A stretch of DNA of 64,000 nt from NCBI RefSeq assembly GCF_021608185.1, contig NZ_JAKIHN010000002.1:1-64000 (forward strand). Direction: 5' to 3'. The notes beneath the pieces are model-generated. The model did no database searches, was not told the origin of the DNA, and saw nothing but the letters and a program-made list of their open reading frames with translations. The stretch comes from Flavobacterium anseongense. GTDB taxonomy: Bacteria > Bacteroidota > Bacteroidia > Flavobacteriales > Flavobacteriaceae. Positions 1 to 8,092 of the stretch are shown here, one piece after another. Both the position numbers and the translations under genes were made by a program. How positions within the stretch are numbered: the stretch's first letter is position 1; the number at the start of each line of letters is the position of its first letter.

Positions 1-1
1 A

Positions 2-481
2 GGATACACAGTAACGGGCGCCTTTAGCGATACACAGGTTATTACGGTTACAGTAGAAGGTTATGGAGCACCGGATTATCAGTACAGTTTGGATGACGGA
101 CCAAGACAGGATAGTAATGTGTTTGAGGGCGTTAGCATGGGTACGCACGTTATCCATGTTTGGGATGCCAAAGGTAATATTGCCTACAGTTGTGAGGAGT
201 TAGTTATAAATGAGGTTTATATCATTGATTATCCGCATTACTTTACTCCGAATGGAGACGGCATTCATGATACTTGGAATGTTGTTGGATTAGATGAGGC
301 AAAAATCTTCATCTTTGACCGCTATGGCAAACTGCTTAAACAAATCAGTCCGACAGGAGCGGGTTGGGATGGTACGTATAACGGACATCTGTTACCATCG
401 GATGATTACTGGTTTACGGTTGACTTTGCAGAAGGTGGTGTGATGAAACAGTTTAAGTCACACTTTGCGATGAAGCGATAG
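2..481 (+). CDS. C-terminal end of a T9SS-secreted protein with type B (CHU_C) sorting domain, 5' partial
   Basis: The reading frame is open from the left edge, so only the last 159 residues are seen and the start lies outside. The final ~85 residues carry the gliding-motility/CHU_C signature: FTPNGDGIHDTWNVVGL, then IFDRYGKLLKQ and a GWDGTYNGHLLPSDDYWF block. In the Bacteroidota this is the type B sorting signal that sends large adhesins and enzymes through the type IX secretion system. The upstream part (GYTVTGAFSDTQVITVTVEG, then a YSLDDG stretch) resembles the beta-sandwich repeats of long SprB-like or PKD-like surface proteins. The full protein is probably large and cell-surface or secreted; its substrate cannot be told from this fragment. 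A strong terminator follows. Confidence 0.9.
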   Translation, partial: GYTVTGAFSDTQVITVTVEGYGAPDYQYSLDDGPRQDSNVFEGVSMGTHVIHVWDAKGNIAYSCEELVINEVYIIDYPHYFTPNGDGIHDTWNVVGLDEAKIFIFDRYGKLLKQISPTGAGWDGTYNGHLLPSDDYWFTVDFAEGGVMKQFKSHFAMKR

Positions 482-517
482 TTTGAGTTATCAATTATGA
501 GTTATAAATTATAAGTT

Positions 518-549
518 AAAAAGCCCTGATTAAGTCAGGGCTTTTTTTA
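518..549 (+). terminator. Rho-independent terminator of the T9SS protein gene
   Basis: AAGCCCTGA, a 5-nt loop and TCAGGGCTT form a perfect 9-bp stem followed by a run of T, 40 nt after the stop codon. Three 7-nt units of the ATGAGTT/ATAAATT type (497-517) lie just before it. Confidence 0.9.
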
Positions 550-574
550 TGGGAAGAAAAATCAAACGTGATAA

Positions 575-624
575 TAGCCCCGATAGCAGCGAGCTACCGT
601 GTAGCGCGGATAGCGGGAGCAGGG
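575..624 (+). repeat. 50-bp dispersed repeat, copy 1
   Basis: This stretch, starting TAGCCCCGAT and ending near AGCGGGAGCAGGG, matches the reverse complement of 4038-4086 at about four fifths of positions. Both copies keep a central hairpin GCTAC-NNN-GTAGC with a different loop (CGT here, CAT there). It is GC-rich compared with its surroundings and lies between a terminator and the 3' end of the aminotransferase gene. I recall similar sequences between genes in other flavobacteria but could not check. Confidence 0.75.
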
Positions 625-714
625 TTGTGGAGAAACACAGACGTCCGCTCCTGAAAAGAAAAATCCCATCTCGTATCAAACAAGACAGGATTTTATTAAA
701 TATAATTTGAGAAA

Positions 715-1911
715 TTATTTTTTATTATAAACTTCCAAAGCATCTTTAAGGATGGCAACAGAGCGAATCAAATCATCTTTTTTGAGGACATAAGCAATTC
801 GGACTTCATTCAAACCAACGTTTGGTGTTGAATAAAAACCAGCAGCCGGAGCAACCATTACAGTTTCTTTATTATTGTCATAAGACTCTAAAAGCCATTG
901 GGCAAAATTATCTGCGTTCTTTACCGGCAGTTGTGCAATACAATAAAAAGCGCCTTTTGGTGTGGCTACTTTTACGCCTTCGATTTTTTGTAATTCGGCT
1001 ATTAAGGTGTCTCTTCTTTCTTTGTATTCATCGATTACATCATCAAAATAACTTTGTGGGGTGTCTAAAGCGGCTTCACTGGCGATTTGAGCATAAGTTG
1101 GCGGACTCAATCTTGCCTGCGCGAATTTCATAGCCGTTGCCATTACTTCTTTATTTTTAGAAACAATGCATCCGATTCGAGCACCACACATGCTGTATCT
1201 TTTCGAAACTGAATCAATCATAATGGCGTTTTGTTCTATTCCGGGAACATTCATTACAGAAAAATGCTTTTCATTTTCATCATAAATAAATTCTCTGTAA
1301 ACTTCGTCGGCAATCAGAAACAAATCGTGCTTTTTAACGATTTCGGCTAATTGGAAAATTTCCTCTTTTGAATATAAATATCCTGTTGGATTTCCCGGAT
1401 TGCAAATTAAAATTGCCTTCGTTTTTGGTGTAATTAATTTTTCGAAAGCAGCTATTGGAGGTAATGCAAAACCTTCATCGATAGTTGAAATAACCGGTAC
1501 AACTTTTACTCCGGAAGCTGTTGAAAAACCATTGTAATTGGCATAAAAAGGCTCTGGAATAATGATTTCATCATCGGTATCCATAGTGCTTCCCATAGCA
1601 AACAATAAGGCTTCAGAACCGCCGGTTGTGATGATTATATCAGCAACATCAATAGGTAATCCGTGTGATTTATAATAAGCAGAAAGCTTGGTTCTGTAAC
1701 TTTCAAAACCAGCAGAATGACTGTATTCTAAAACTTTTATATCGGCATTCTTAACTGCATTCAGTGCTACATCCGGTGTTTTGATATCAGGCTGACCAAT
1801 GTTTAAATGATACACTTTGTGACCTTTCTTTTTAGCAATTTCTGCATAAGGAACCAATTTTCTGATTGGCGATTCGGGCATATGCTGACCTTTCAATGAT
1901 ATTTTAGGCAT
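715..1911 (-). CDS. Pyridoxal-phosphate-dependent class I/II aminotransferase
   Basis: The 398-residue protein has the fold-type I aminotransferase landmarks: TTGGSEAL (residues 96-102), the NPGNPTG loop (171-177), ADEVY (201-205) and SVSKRYSMCGARIG, where K237 should form the Schiff base with PLP. An Arg near the C-terminus (EVRIAYV) fits the substrate-carboxylate contact of aspartate aminotransferases. It probably moves an amino group between an amino acid and a 2-oxo acid in the cytoplasm; aspartate is the commonest substrate of this subgroup, but specificity cannot be read from sequence. It is a single gene. A perfect small hairpin (CACGAT-TGTT-ATCGTG, 1935-1950) lies in its probable leader. 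Confidence 0.9.
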   Translation of the reverse strand: MPKISLKGQHMPESPIRKLVPYAEIAKKKGHKVYHLNIGQPDIKTPDVALNAVKNADIKVLEYSHSAGFESYRTKLSAYYKSHGLPIDVADIIITTGGSEALLFAMGSTMDTDDEIIIPEPFYANYNGFSTASGVKVVPVISTIDEGFALPPIAAFEKLITPKTKAILICNPGNPTGYLYSKEEIFQLAEIVKKHDLFLIADEVYREFIYDENEKHFSVMNVPGIEQNAIMIDSVSKRYSMCGARIGCIVSKNKEVMATAMKFAQARLSPPTYAQIASEAALDTPQSYFDDVIDEYKERRDTLIAELQKIEGVKVATPKGAFYCIAQLPVKNADNFAQWLLESYDNNKETVMVAPAAGFYSTPNVGLNEVRIAYVLKKDDLIRSVAILKDALEVYNKK

Positions 1912-2080
1912 GACTTTTTTGTTTGCTTCGGCTACACGATTGTTATCGTGATGCTGACGTTTGTTTGTGGTGCAAATTTGCGATTTTTTTCAGAGGTAAA
2001 CAATTCATCCAATATTTATAATTTGTTAAAAACACCATTGGCAGAGAATTATTTTTTATTTTTATAGAAAATCATTTGTA

Positions 2081-3409
2081 ATGCGTGCAAAGCTGCTATT
2101 ATTTTTTCTGTTACTTTCTGTTCATGGATTTAGCCAATCTGAATTTAAGATAAACAATCTAAAAAATAAAGTTGTTATTCCTTTCAAACTTATTAATAAT
2201 CTGATTTTTATCCCGGTTACGATAAACGGGGAAGAATTGACTTTTTTATTAGACACCGGAGTCGAGCAAACAATACTTTTTAGTTTGGATGAAAAAGATG
2301 AAGTCAAATTATTCGAAGTAGAGAAATTAAAACTCAGAGGATTAGGGAGTAAAGAAGCCATTGATTCGTATAAATCATCCGGAAATAAAGTAGAAATAAA
2401 AGACTTTGTCGATTATAAACATGAGATTTATGTTGTTCTTGACCAAGAATTTAATTTTTCTTCCCATGTTGGAATTCCAGTAAACGGAATTATGGGCTCT
2501 AATTTTTTTAAAAAGCATATTGTTGAAATAAATTACGACAAAAAGAGGCTTACGGTTTACGACCATAATCACATTAAAATAAACAGTCTTCTGCAAAAGA
2601 AGTTTGTTAGAGAGCCAATAACTATCGAAGATAATAAGCCCTATTGTGTTTTAAACATTAAAGCCGGTGAGCAAACTGTTCCTTCAAAATTATTAATAGA
2701 CACAGGTAATAGTGATGCGGTTTGGGTTTTTTTAAATAGAACTGATAAAATTAAATTACCCGAAAAAAACATACAAGACTATCTTGGCAGAGGATTTAGT
2801 GGGAACGTTTATGGCAAAAGAGCCAGATTGAGTAGCTTTGAATTCGGCAATAAAACATTCAACAATCCTTTGATAACTTTTCCCGATTCGACGTCTTTGA
2901 AAAGTGTAAATTTTGTTCCGAATAGAGTTGGTTCTCTGGGAAGTGAAATTATTTCGAGGTTTACTGTTGTCTTTGATTATGTAAACAATGCAGTTTATAC
3001 CAAACCTAATAAAAAGATAGCCGATCCATTTCATTTTAACATGAGCGGAATAGAAGTTGAGCATGCCGGTTTAGAATGGGTAACGGAAGCTGTAGATGAG
3101 AGAACAGTTGGTGGTATAAAAATATATACTGATAATACTCAGAATAGAATTCAAAACAGCTTAAAGATTCATTTTACACTAAAACCTGTTTTTAAAATAG
3201 CAAGTGTCAGAGCAGGCTCCGAATCCGAAAAAGCAGGACTAAAAGTGGGAGATAAAATTATCAGAATAAATAGGCAAACAACACACTGGCTCAGCATCCA
3301 ATCGATAAATGAACTTCTCAAATCCGAAGAAGGAAAAGCAATCGAAATAGAAATCGAAAGAAATGGAAAACCCTTTAAATTCAAATTCCAACTCAAAAAC
3401 ATTATATAA
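2081..3409 (+). CDS. Secreted retropepsin-like aspartyl protease with two DTG motifs and a C-terminal PDZ domain
   Basis: Residues 1-19 are a signal peptide (MRAKLLLFFLLLSVHGFSQ). Two aspartyl-protease half-domains follow, each with its own active-site triad: LLDTGVEQTI (D58) and LLIDTGNSDAVW (D207). The last ~70 residues form a PDZ domain (SVRAGSESEKAGLKVGDKII, then a GKAIEIEIERNGK strand pair). Retropepsins usually work as dimers of one-DTG chains, so two DTGs in one chain suggest a pseudo-dimer like pepsin. It is probably exported to the periplasm or surface, where the PDZ domain would bind C-termini or extended peptides. The substrate is unknown. The gene is monocistronic and shares a bidirectional terminator with the convergent DUF1573 gene. 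Confidence 0.85.
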   Translation: MRAKLLLFFLLLSVHGFSQSEFKINNLKNKVVIPFKLINNLIFIPVTINGEELTFLLDTGVEQTILFSLDEKDEVKLFEVEKLKLRGLGSKEAIDSYKSSGNKVEIKDFVDYKHEIYVVLDQEFNFSSHVGIPVNGIMGSNFFKKHIVEINYDKKRLTVYDHNHIKINSLLQKKFVREPITIEDNKPYCVLNIKAGEQTVPSKLLIDTGNSDAVWVFLNRTDKIKLPEKNIQDYLGRGFSGNVYGKRARLSSFEFGNKTFNNPLITFPDSTSLKSVNFVPNRVGSLGSEIISRFTVVFDYVNNAVYTKPNKKIADPFHFNMSGIEVEHAGLEWVTEAVDERTVGGIKIYTDNTQNRIQNSLKIHFTLKPVFKIASVRAGSESEKAGLKVGDKIIRINRQTTHWLSIQSINELLKSEEGKAIEIEIERNGKPFKFKFQLKNII

Positions 3410-3440
3410 AAAAGTCCCGATTGTAATCGGGACTTTTTTT
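3408..3440. terminator. Bidirectional terminator
   Basis: A perfect 14-bp stem, AAAAAAGTCCCGAT with loop TGTA, has A and T runs on both sides. It serves the converging protease and DUF1573 genes, overlapping their 3' ends. Confidence 0.9.
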
Positions 3441-3873
3441 ATTGCATCATCGGACTGGTTTTCTTTTTTTCTAAGAGATTCACAATAGGTTTCTCTATAA
3501 CTTCTCCTTTAATCTTTATTGCAACACGACCTTCGTCAACATTCACAGCATTACTTTCAACCGTAATTGTTTTTCTGATTGGTCCGGTATGCATGTTGTA
3601 TTTTACATCAATCTTTCCGGTTTTGCCGGGTAGAATTGGTTCGGTTGGTTTTGATGGCACTGTACAACCACAAGTTGATTGCACATTCTTAATAATCAAA
3701 GGTTCATCTCCGGTGTTTGTAAACTCAAAAGTGCGAAGACCACTGTCATCTTCTTTATTTACTGTTCCATAATCAATGGTATTATCTTTGGCTTTAAACT
3801 CAATTCTTGGTCCTTTTTGCGCAAAAACTGCAGCATTTATAAGGATAACAGTGATAAGTATATATTTTTTCAT
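3439..3873 (-). CDS. DUF1573 domain secreted protein
   Basis: The 144-residue product starts with a signal peptide (MKKYILITVILINAAVFAQ) and continues as a single DUF1573 immunoglobulin-like domain. Hallmarks are the FEFTNTGDEPLII strand, the QSTCGCTVPS cysteine motif and LPGKTGKIDVKY. DUF1573 proteins are abundant and usually of unknown function in Bacteroidota; the CGC pair is conserved in them. It is probably periplasmic or surface-attached. No neighbour points to a role. Confidence 0.85.
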   Translation of the reverse strand: MKKYILITVILINAAVFAQKGPRIEFKAKDNTIDYGTVNKEDDSGLRTFEFTNTGDEPLIIKNVQSTCGCTVPSKPTEPILPGKTGKIDVKYNMHTGPIRKTITVESNAVNVDEGRVAIKIKGEVIEKPIVNLLEKKKTSPMMQ

Positions 3874-3965
3874 AGGTCAAATGTGTTATTTGGTTAGTAA
3901 AAATACTTCGTTTAAATTAATGCACAAAAATTTAATTCTTAATTTTTTCTAAAGTCTTTATTAAT

Positions 3966-3973
3966 TACTTTTG
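3966..3973 (+). promoter_or_regulatory. Probable -7 box of the valS promoter
   Basis: TACTTTTG matches the Bacteroidota -7 consensus TAnnTTTG. No clean TTG stands 19-20 nt upstream, so support is partial. It would give a leader of about 165 nt that carries the second copy of the 50-bp repeat. Confidence 0.5.
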
Positions 3974-4037
3974 CAGTGCAGTTTACAAAAGGTGTGCCAT
4001 TACGATTTGGAGCGAGTGGTCAGTGATTGTCAGTTAT

Positions 4038-4086
4038 CCATGTTCCCGCTGTCCGAGCTACATGGTAGCTTCTACCATCGGGGCTA
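4038..4086 (-). repeat. 50-bp dispersed repeat, copy 2 (inverted)
   Basis: This is the reverse complement of the element at 575-624, including the GCTAC-NNN-GTAGC hairpin and the TAGCCCCGAT end. It lies inside the probable 5' leader of valS, 57 nt before the start codon. Confidence 0.75.
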
Positions 4087-4143
4087 AAAGAAAAACGTAT
4101 CGCACTTTTGCAAACGAATAAACAAATAACCGAATAACCAAAT

Positions 4144-6774
4144 ATGTCGATTCCCGCACAGTTTAACGCAGCAGCAGTAGAAAAAAAATGGTATGACTAC
4201 TGGATGAAAAACAACTATTTTCATTCAAAACCCGACCATAGAAAACCATATACCATTACGATTCCGCCACCAAACGTGACCGGAGTTTTGCACATGGGAC
4301 ATATGCTAAACAATACTATTCAGGATGTTTTAATTCGACGTGCGCGATTAAAAGGTTTCAATGCCTGTTGGGTTCCGGGAACTGACCATGCTTCAATTGC
4401 AACCGAAGCAAAAGTGGTAGCGAAGTTAAAAAGCGAAGGCATCAACAAAAACGATTTAACCCGAGAAGAATTTTTAAAACACGCTTGGGATTGGACAGAC
4501 AAATACGGCGGAACAATTTTAGAACAACTAAAACAATTAGGTTGTTCCTGTGATTGGGATAGAACTAAATTTACCATGGATCCTGATATGTCAGCATCTG
4601 TAATTCGTTCGTTTGTTGATTTATATAACAAAGGCTATATATATCGCGGTTACAGAATGGTAAACTGGGATCCTGAAGCCAAAACAACCTTATCAGACGA
4701 AGAAGTAATCTTTGAAGAAAGACAAGGGAAATTATACTTTTTAAAATATCAAATAGAAGGAAGTTCAGACTTCTTAACTGTTGCAACCACACGTCCTGAA
4801 ACTATTTTTGGTGATACCGCAGTTTGCATTAATCCAAATGACGAACGCTTCACACATTTGAAAGGTAAAAAAGCAATCGTACCAATTTGTAATAGAGTAG
4901 TGCCAATTATAGAAGATGAGTATGTAGATGTTGAATTCGGAACAGGTTGTTTAAAAGTAACGCCTGCGCACGATATGAACGATAAAACATTGGGCGAAAA
5001 ACACAATCTTGAAATCATAGATATCTTCAACGAAGATGCCTCTTTGAATTCTTATGGATTGCATTACCAAGGAAAAGACCGATTCGTTGTTCGTGAGGAA
5101 ATTGCCAAAGAATTAGAAACTACAGGTGCTTTAGCCAAAACAGAAAACTATTTAAACAAAGTAGGAACGTCAGAAAGAACAAAAGCCGTAATCGAACCTC
5201 GTTTGTCCGATCAATGGTTTTTGAGCATGGAAGAATTGGTAAAACCTGCCATCAAATCGGTATTGGAAACCAAAGAAATTAAATTATATCCTTCTCGTTT
5301 TGATAATACGTATCGTCATTGGTTAGAAAATATCCGCGACTGGAATATTTCGCGTCAACTATGGTGGGGACAACAAATCCCGGCCTATTTCTATGGAGAC
5401 GGAAAAGAAGATTTCGTTGTTGCCGAGAATATAAATGAAGCATTGGAATTAGCGAAAACCAAAACCAACAACCAACAACTGACAACCGATAACCTGACTC
5501 AAGACGCTGATGCTTTAGATACCTGGTTCTCCTCTTGGCTATGGCCAATGGCTGTTTTTGGTGGAATAATGGATCCGGAAAACGAAGACTTCAAATACTA
5601 TTATCCAACAAATGATTTGGTGACCGGACCGGATATTTTATTCTTCTGGGTTGCCCGTATGATTATCGCAGGTTATGAATATACAGGAAAAAAACCGTTT
5701 TCAAATGTATATCTTACAGGTTTGGTACGTGACAAGCAACGTCGCAAAATGTCAAAATCGTTAGGAAATTCTCCGGAACCGTTAGAACTAATTGAAAAAT
5801 TTGGTGCCGATGGTGTTCGTGTTGGATTGCTTTTAAGTGCTTCAGCCGGAAATGATATAATGTTCGACGAAGAATTATGCAACAACGGTAAAGCATTTGC
5901 GAATAAAATATGGAATGCCTTTAGATTAATAAAAGGTTGGGAAGTTGCCGATATTCCACAACCGGAAAGCTCTAAAGTCGCTATCGAATGGTACGAATCT
6001 AAATTACAGCAAACCTTAGTAGAAATAGAAGACCATTTCGAAAAGTACAGATTGTCCGATGCATTGATGGCAATTTACAAATTGGTTTGGGACGATTTCT
6101 GTTCCTGGTTTTTGGAAATGATAAAACCTGCTTACCAACAGCCAATCGACAGAGCGACATTCAACAAAGCCATTGATATGCTGGAAGCGAATTTGAAATT
6201 ACTGCATCCATTTATGCCATTCCTTACAGAAGAAATTTGGCAGCATATTACCGATAGAACTCCGGAACAAGCCTTAATTATTGCTGAATATCCAAAGATG
6301 ACTTCGTTTAACGAAAAACTAATAACTGATTTCGAATTTACTTCTGAAGTTATTGCCGGTTTGAGAACTATTCGTAAAGAGAAAAACATCGCCATGAAAG
6401 ACGCTATTGATTTAAAAATAGTAAACAGCGAAAAGGTTTCAACTTATTTTGACAGTGTAATTATGAAACTTGGTAACATTGTTTCTTTAGAATATATCAC
6501 CGAGAAAGTTGATGGTGCGTTAACGTATAGAGTAAAATCTAACGAATACTTTATTCCGGTTTCAGGGAATATTGATATTGCTGCCGAGATTGCTAAACTA
6601 AATGAAGAGTTAAAATATACCCAAGGCTTTTTAAGAAGTGTTCAAGGCAAATTATCTAACGAGAAGTTTGTTGGAGGCGCACCCGAAAAAGTACTTGAAA
6701 TAGAACGAAAAAAAGAAGCGGACGCTCTGGCAAAGATTGCTACAATAGAGCAGAGTTTAAAGAGTTTACAATAA
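4144..6774 (+). CDS. valS: Valine--tRNA ligase
   Basis: The 876-residue protein is a full-length class Ia synthetase that charges tRNA-Val. The catalytic HIGH motif appears as HMGH (residues 50-53) after PPPNVTGVL, and KMSKS is at 535-539. The editing (CP1) domain has TTRPETIFGDTA and the GTGCLKVTPAHD motif that hydrolyses Thr-tRNA-Val. The anticodon-binding domain follows, and the last ~65 residues are the coiled-coil arm typical of ValRS (EIAKLNEELKYTQGFLRSVQ). The ATG start gives the usual N-terminus. Nothing resembling a T-box is in the leader; the only notable leader feature is the dispersed repeat. Confidence 0.98.
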   Translation: MSIPAQFNAAAVEKKWYDYWMKNNYFHSKPDHRKPYTITIPPPNVTGVLHMGHMLNNTIQDVLIRRARLKGFNACWVPGTDHASIATEAKVVAKLKSEGINKNDLTREEFLKHAWDWTDKYGGTILEQLKQLGCSCDWDRTKFTMDPDMSASVIRSFVDLYNKGYIYRGYRMVNWDPEAKTTLSDEEVIFEERQGKLYFLKYQIEGSSDFLTVATTRPETIFGDTAVCINPNDERFTHLKGKKAIVPICNRVVPIIEDEYVDVEFGTGCLKVTPAHDMNDKTLGEKHNLEIIDIFNEDASLNSYGLHYQGKDRFVVREEIAKELETTGALAKTENYLNKVGTSERTKAVIEPRLSDQWFLSMEELVKPAIKSVLETKEIKLYPSRFDNTYRHWLENIRDWNISRQLWWGQQIPAYFYGDGKEDFVVAENINEALELAKTKTNNQQLTTDNLTQDADALDTWFSSWLWPMAVFGGIMDPENEDFKYYYPTNDLVTGPDILFFWVARMIIAGYEYTGKKPFSNVYLTGLVRDKQRRKMSKSLGNSPEPLELIEKFGADGVRVGLLLSASAGNDIMFDEELCNNGKAFANKIWNAFRLIKGWEVADIPQPESSKVAIEWYESKLQQTLVEIEDHFEKYRLSDALMAIYKLVWDDFCSWFLEMIKPAYQQPIDRATFNKAIDMLEANLKLLHPFMPFLTEEIWQHITDRTPEQALIIAEYPKMTSFNEKLITDFEFTSEVIAGLRTIRKEKNIAMKDAIDLKIVNSEKVSTYFDSVIMKLGNIVSLEYITEKVDGALTYRVKSNEYFIPVSGNIDIAAEIAKLNEELKYTQGFLRSVQGKLSNEKFVGGAPEKVLEIERKKEADALAKIATIEQSLKSLQ

Positions 6775-6775
6775 T

Positions 6776-6801
6776 AAAAGTCCCGAGCAATCGGGACTTT
6801 T
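6776..6801. terminator. Bidirectional terminator after valS
   Basis: AAAAGTCCCGA, loop GCAA and TCGGGACTTTT form a perfect 11-bp stem between the convergent valS and outer-membrane protein genes. Confidence 0.9.
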
Positions 6802-6817
6802 ATTTATTATAGTAGGC

Positions 6818-7450
6818 TTAAAATTTAAATCCTAATTTAAAATAAACAGCATTAATGTTTTCTATTTTTTGTTCGTTTCCGTCTTTTTTCATTTTAGTAA
6901 AATCGCTCTGTCCTTCAAAACCTAAACCAATATTGATTGCATCGCTAACGACAAATTTGGCACCAATCTGACTTGAAAATCCAAAATTCCAACCTTGATT
7001 TTTAGCACTACTATTTCCGGTTACCGTTTCCAGTTCTTGTTTAATCAGACTATTGGCATATAATCCTAATCCAACAGTGAAAAATATTTTTTGATTCTCT
7101 GGATTTTCTTTATTGAAAATAGCAAAGTCATTATTGAATTGTACCGGAATGTGCAGGTAAGAATTTTTCAAACTGGCAGTATTTCCTGCAATAGTTGGGT
7201 TTGCATTAAATTCTAAAAAGCCAATCCCTGATGAGATATTCCACTTTTTCCCTAAAGGCAATGAGAATAATATATCTGCACCATTAACATTTCCGTTTAA
7301 TCCCACATTACCGGTTTGCTTCAGTTTGGCAAATCCTAATTTGGTATTGACCGTAAACTCTAAATTGCTTTCTTTTTTTTCAGATGTTGATTGTGCCAAA
7401 GCGGTGCAAGAGATTAAAATCACTAAAACTGAAATCAGTTGTTTTTTCAT
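6818..7450 (-). CDS. Outer-membrane beta-barrel protein (PorT-like family)
   Basis: The 210-residue protein has a signal peptide (MKKQLISVLVILISCTALAQ) followed by alternating hydrophobic and polar strands (KLGFAKLK, FFTVGLGLYANS, GWNFGFSSQIGAKF). It ends in aromatic YFKLGFKF, as outer-membrane barrels do. Length and pattern fit the small eight-stranded barrels annotated as outer membrane beta-barrel or PorT family in Bacteroidota. The role is unknown; it is not close enough to claim the gliding/T9SS PorT function. It is monocistronic. Confidence 0.75.
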   Translation of the reverse strand: MKKQLISVLVILISCTALAQSTSEKKESNLEFTVNTKLGFAKLKQTGNVGLNGNVNGADILFSLPLGKKWNISSGIGFLEFNANPTIAGNTASLKNSYLHIPVQFNNDFAIFNKENPENQKIFFTVGLGLYANSLIKQELETVTGNSSAKNQGWNFGFSSQIGAKFVVSDAINIGLGFEGQSDFTKMKKDGNEQKIENINAVYFKLGFKF

Positions 7451-7550
7451 AAAGTTTAAATTTTGGTTGATAAAAAGTATTGTTTAAGAAAACGAAAGTA
7501 TAAATTATTGTATATGTAGGTTTATGCCTTAACATTTATTTTTGATTAAT

Positions 7551-7582
7551 AAAAAAATCCCACATCTTTCGATATGGGATTC
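7551..7582 (-). terminator. Terminator of ndk
   Basis: AATCCCA and TGGGATT pair around a 12-nt interior. On the minus strand a T run follows, placed 24 nt past the ndk stop codon. Confidence 0.75.
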
Positions 7583-7605
7583 TAAATAATATATTCAGTT
7601 TTGAA

Positions 7606-8025
7606 TTAGAACTGCTCCCTTCCTGCAAAGTGGAAAGCACTTTCGATAGCTGCGTTCTCATCGCTATCTGAACCGTGAACCGCATTTTCGCCCACTGAAG
7701 TTGCATATTTTTTACGGATAGTTCCTTCTGCAGCTTGTGCCGGGTTTGTAGCTCCGATTAACGTTCTGAAATCTTCAACAGCGTTGTCTTTTTCCAAAAT
7801 TGCTGCTACGATTGGTCCACGTGTCATGAATTCTACTAATTCTCCGTAGAAAGGTCTTTCAGCGTGTACAGCGTAAAATGCTTTTGCATCTGCTACTGTT
7901 AATTGTGTTAATTTCATTGCTACAATTCTGAAACCACCTTCAGTAATCATATTTAAAATTCCACCGATGTGTCCGTTTTCAACACCATCAGGCTTAATCA
8001 TTGTAAATGTTCTATTCGTTGCCAT
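7606..8025 (-). CDS. ndk: Nucleoside diphosphate kinase
   Basis: At 139 residues this is a standard-length NDK, which moves the gamma phosphate of ATP to nucleoside diphosphates through a phospho-histidine. The active-site motif NAVHGSDS is present with H117 as the phosphorylated residue, and the N-terminus ([10 protein letters not shown]) is typical. It is monocistronic, with its own promoter box and terminator. Cytoplasmic housekeeping enzyme. Confidence 0.98.
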   Translation of the reverse strand: MATNRTFTMIKPDGVENGHIGGILNMITEGGFRIVAMKLTQLTVADAKAFYAVHAERPFYGELVEFMTRGPIVAAILEKDNAVEDFRTLIGATNPAQAAEGTIRKKYATSVGENAVHGSDSDENAAIESAFHFAGREQF

Positions 8026-8049
8026 TTTTGTTTATTTTTAATTTCGGTG

Positions 8050-8057
8050 CAAAAGTA
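8050..8057 (-). promoter_or_regulatory. -7 box of the ndk promoter
   Basis: Read on the minus strand this is TACTTTTG, a full match to TAnnTTTG. A TTT triplet instead of TTG stands 19 nt further upstream. Predicted leader is about 18 nt. Confidence 0.6.
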
Positions 8058-8092
8058 AACTTTTTAAACCATTATTAAAAATAGAACGACTA

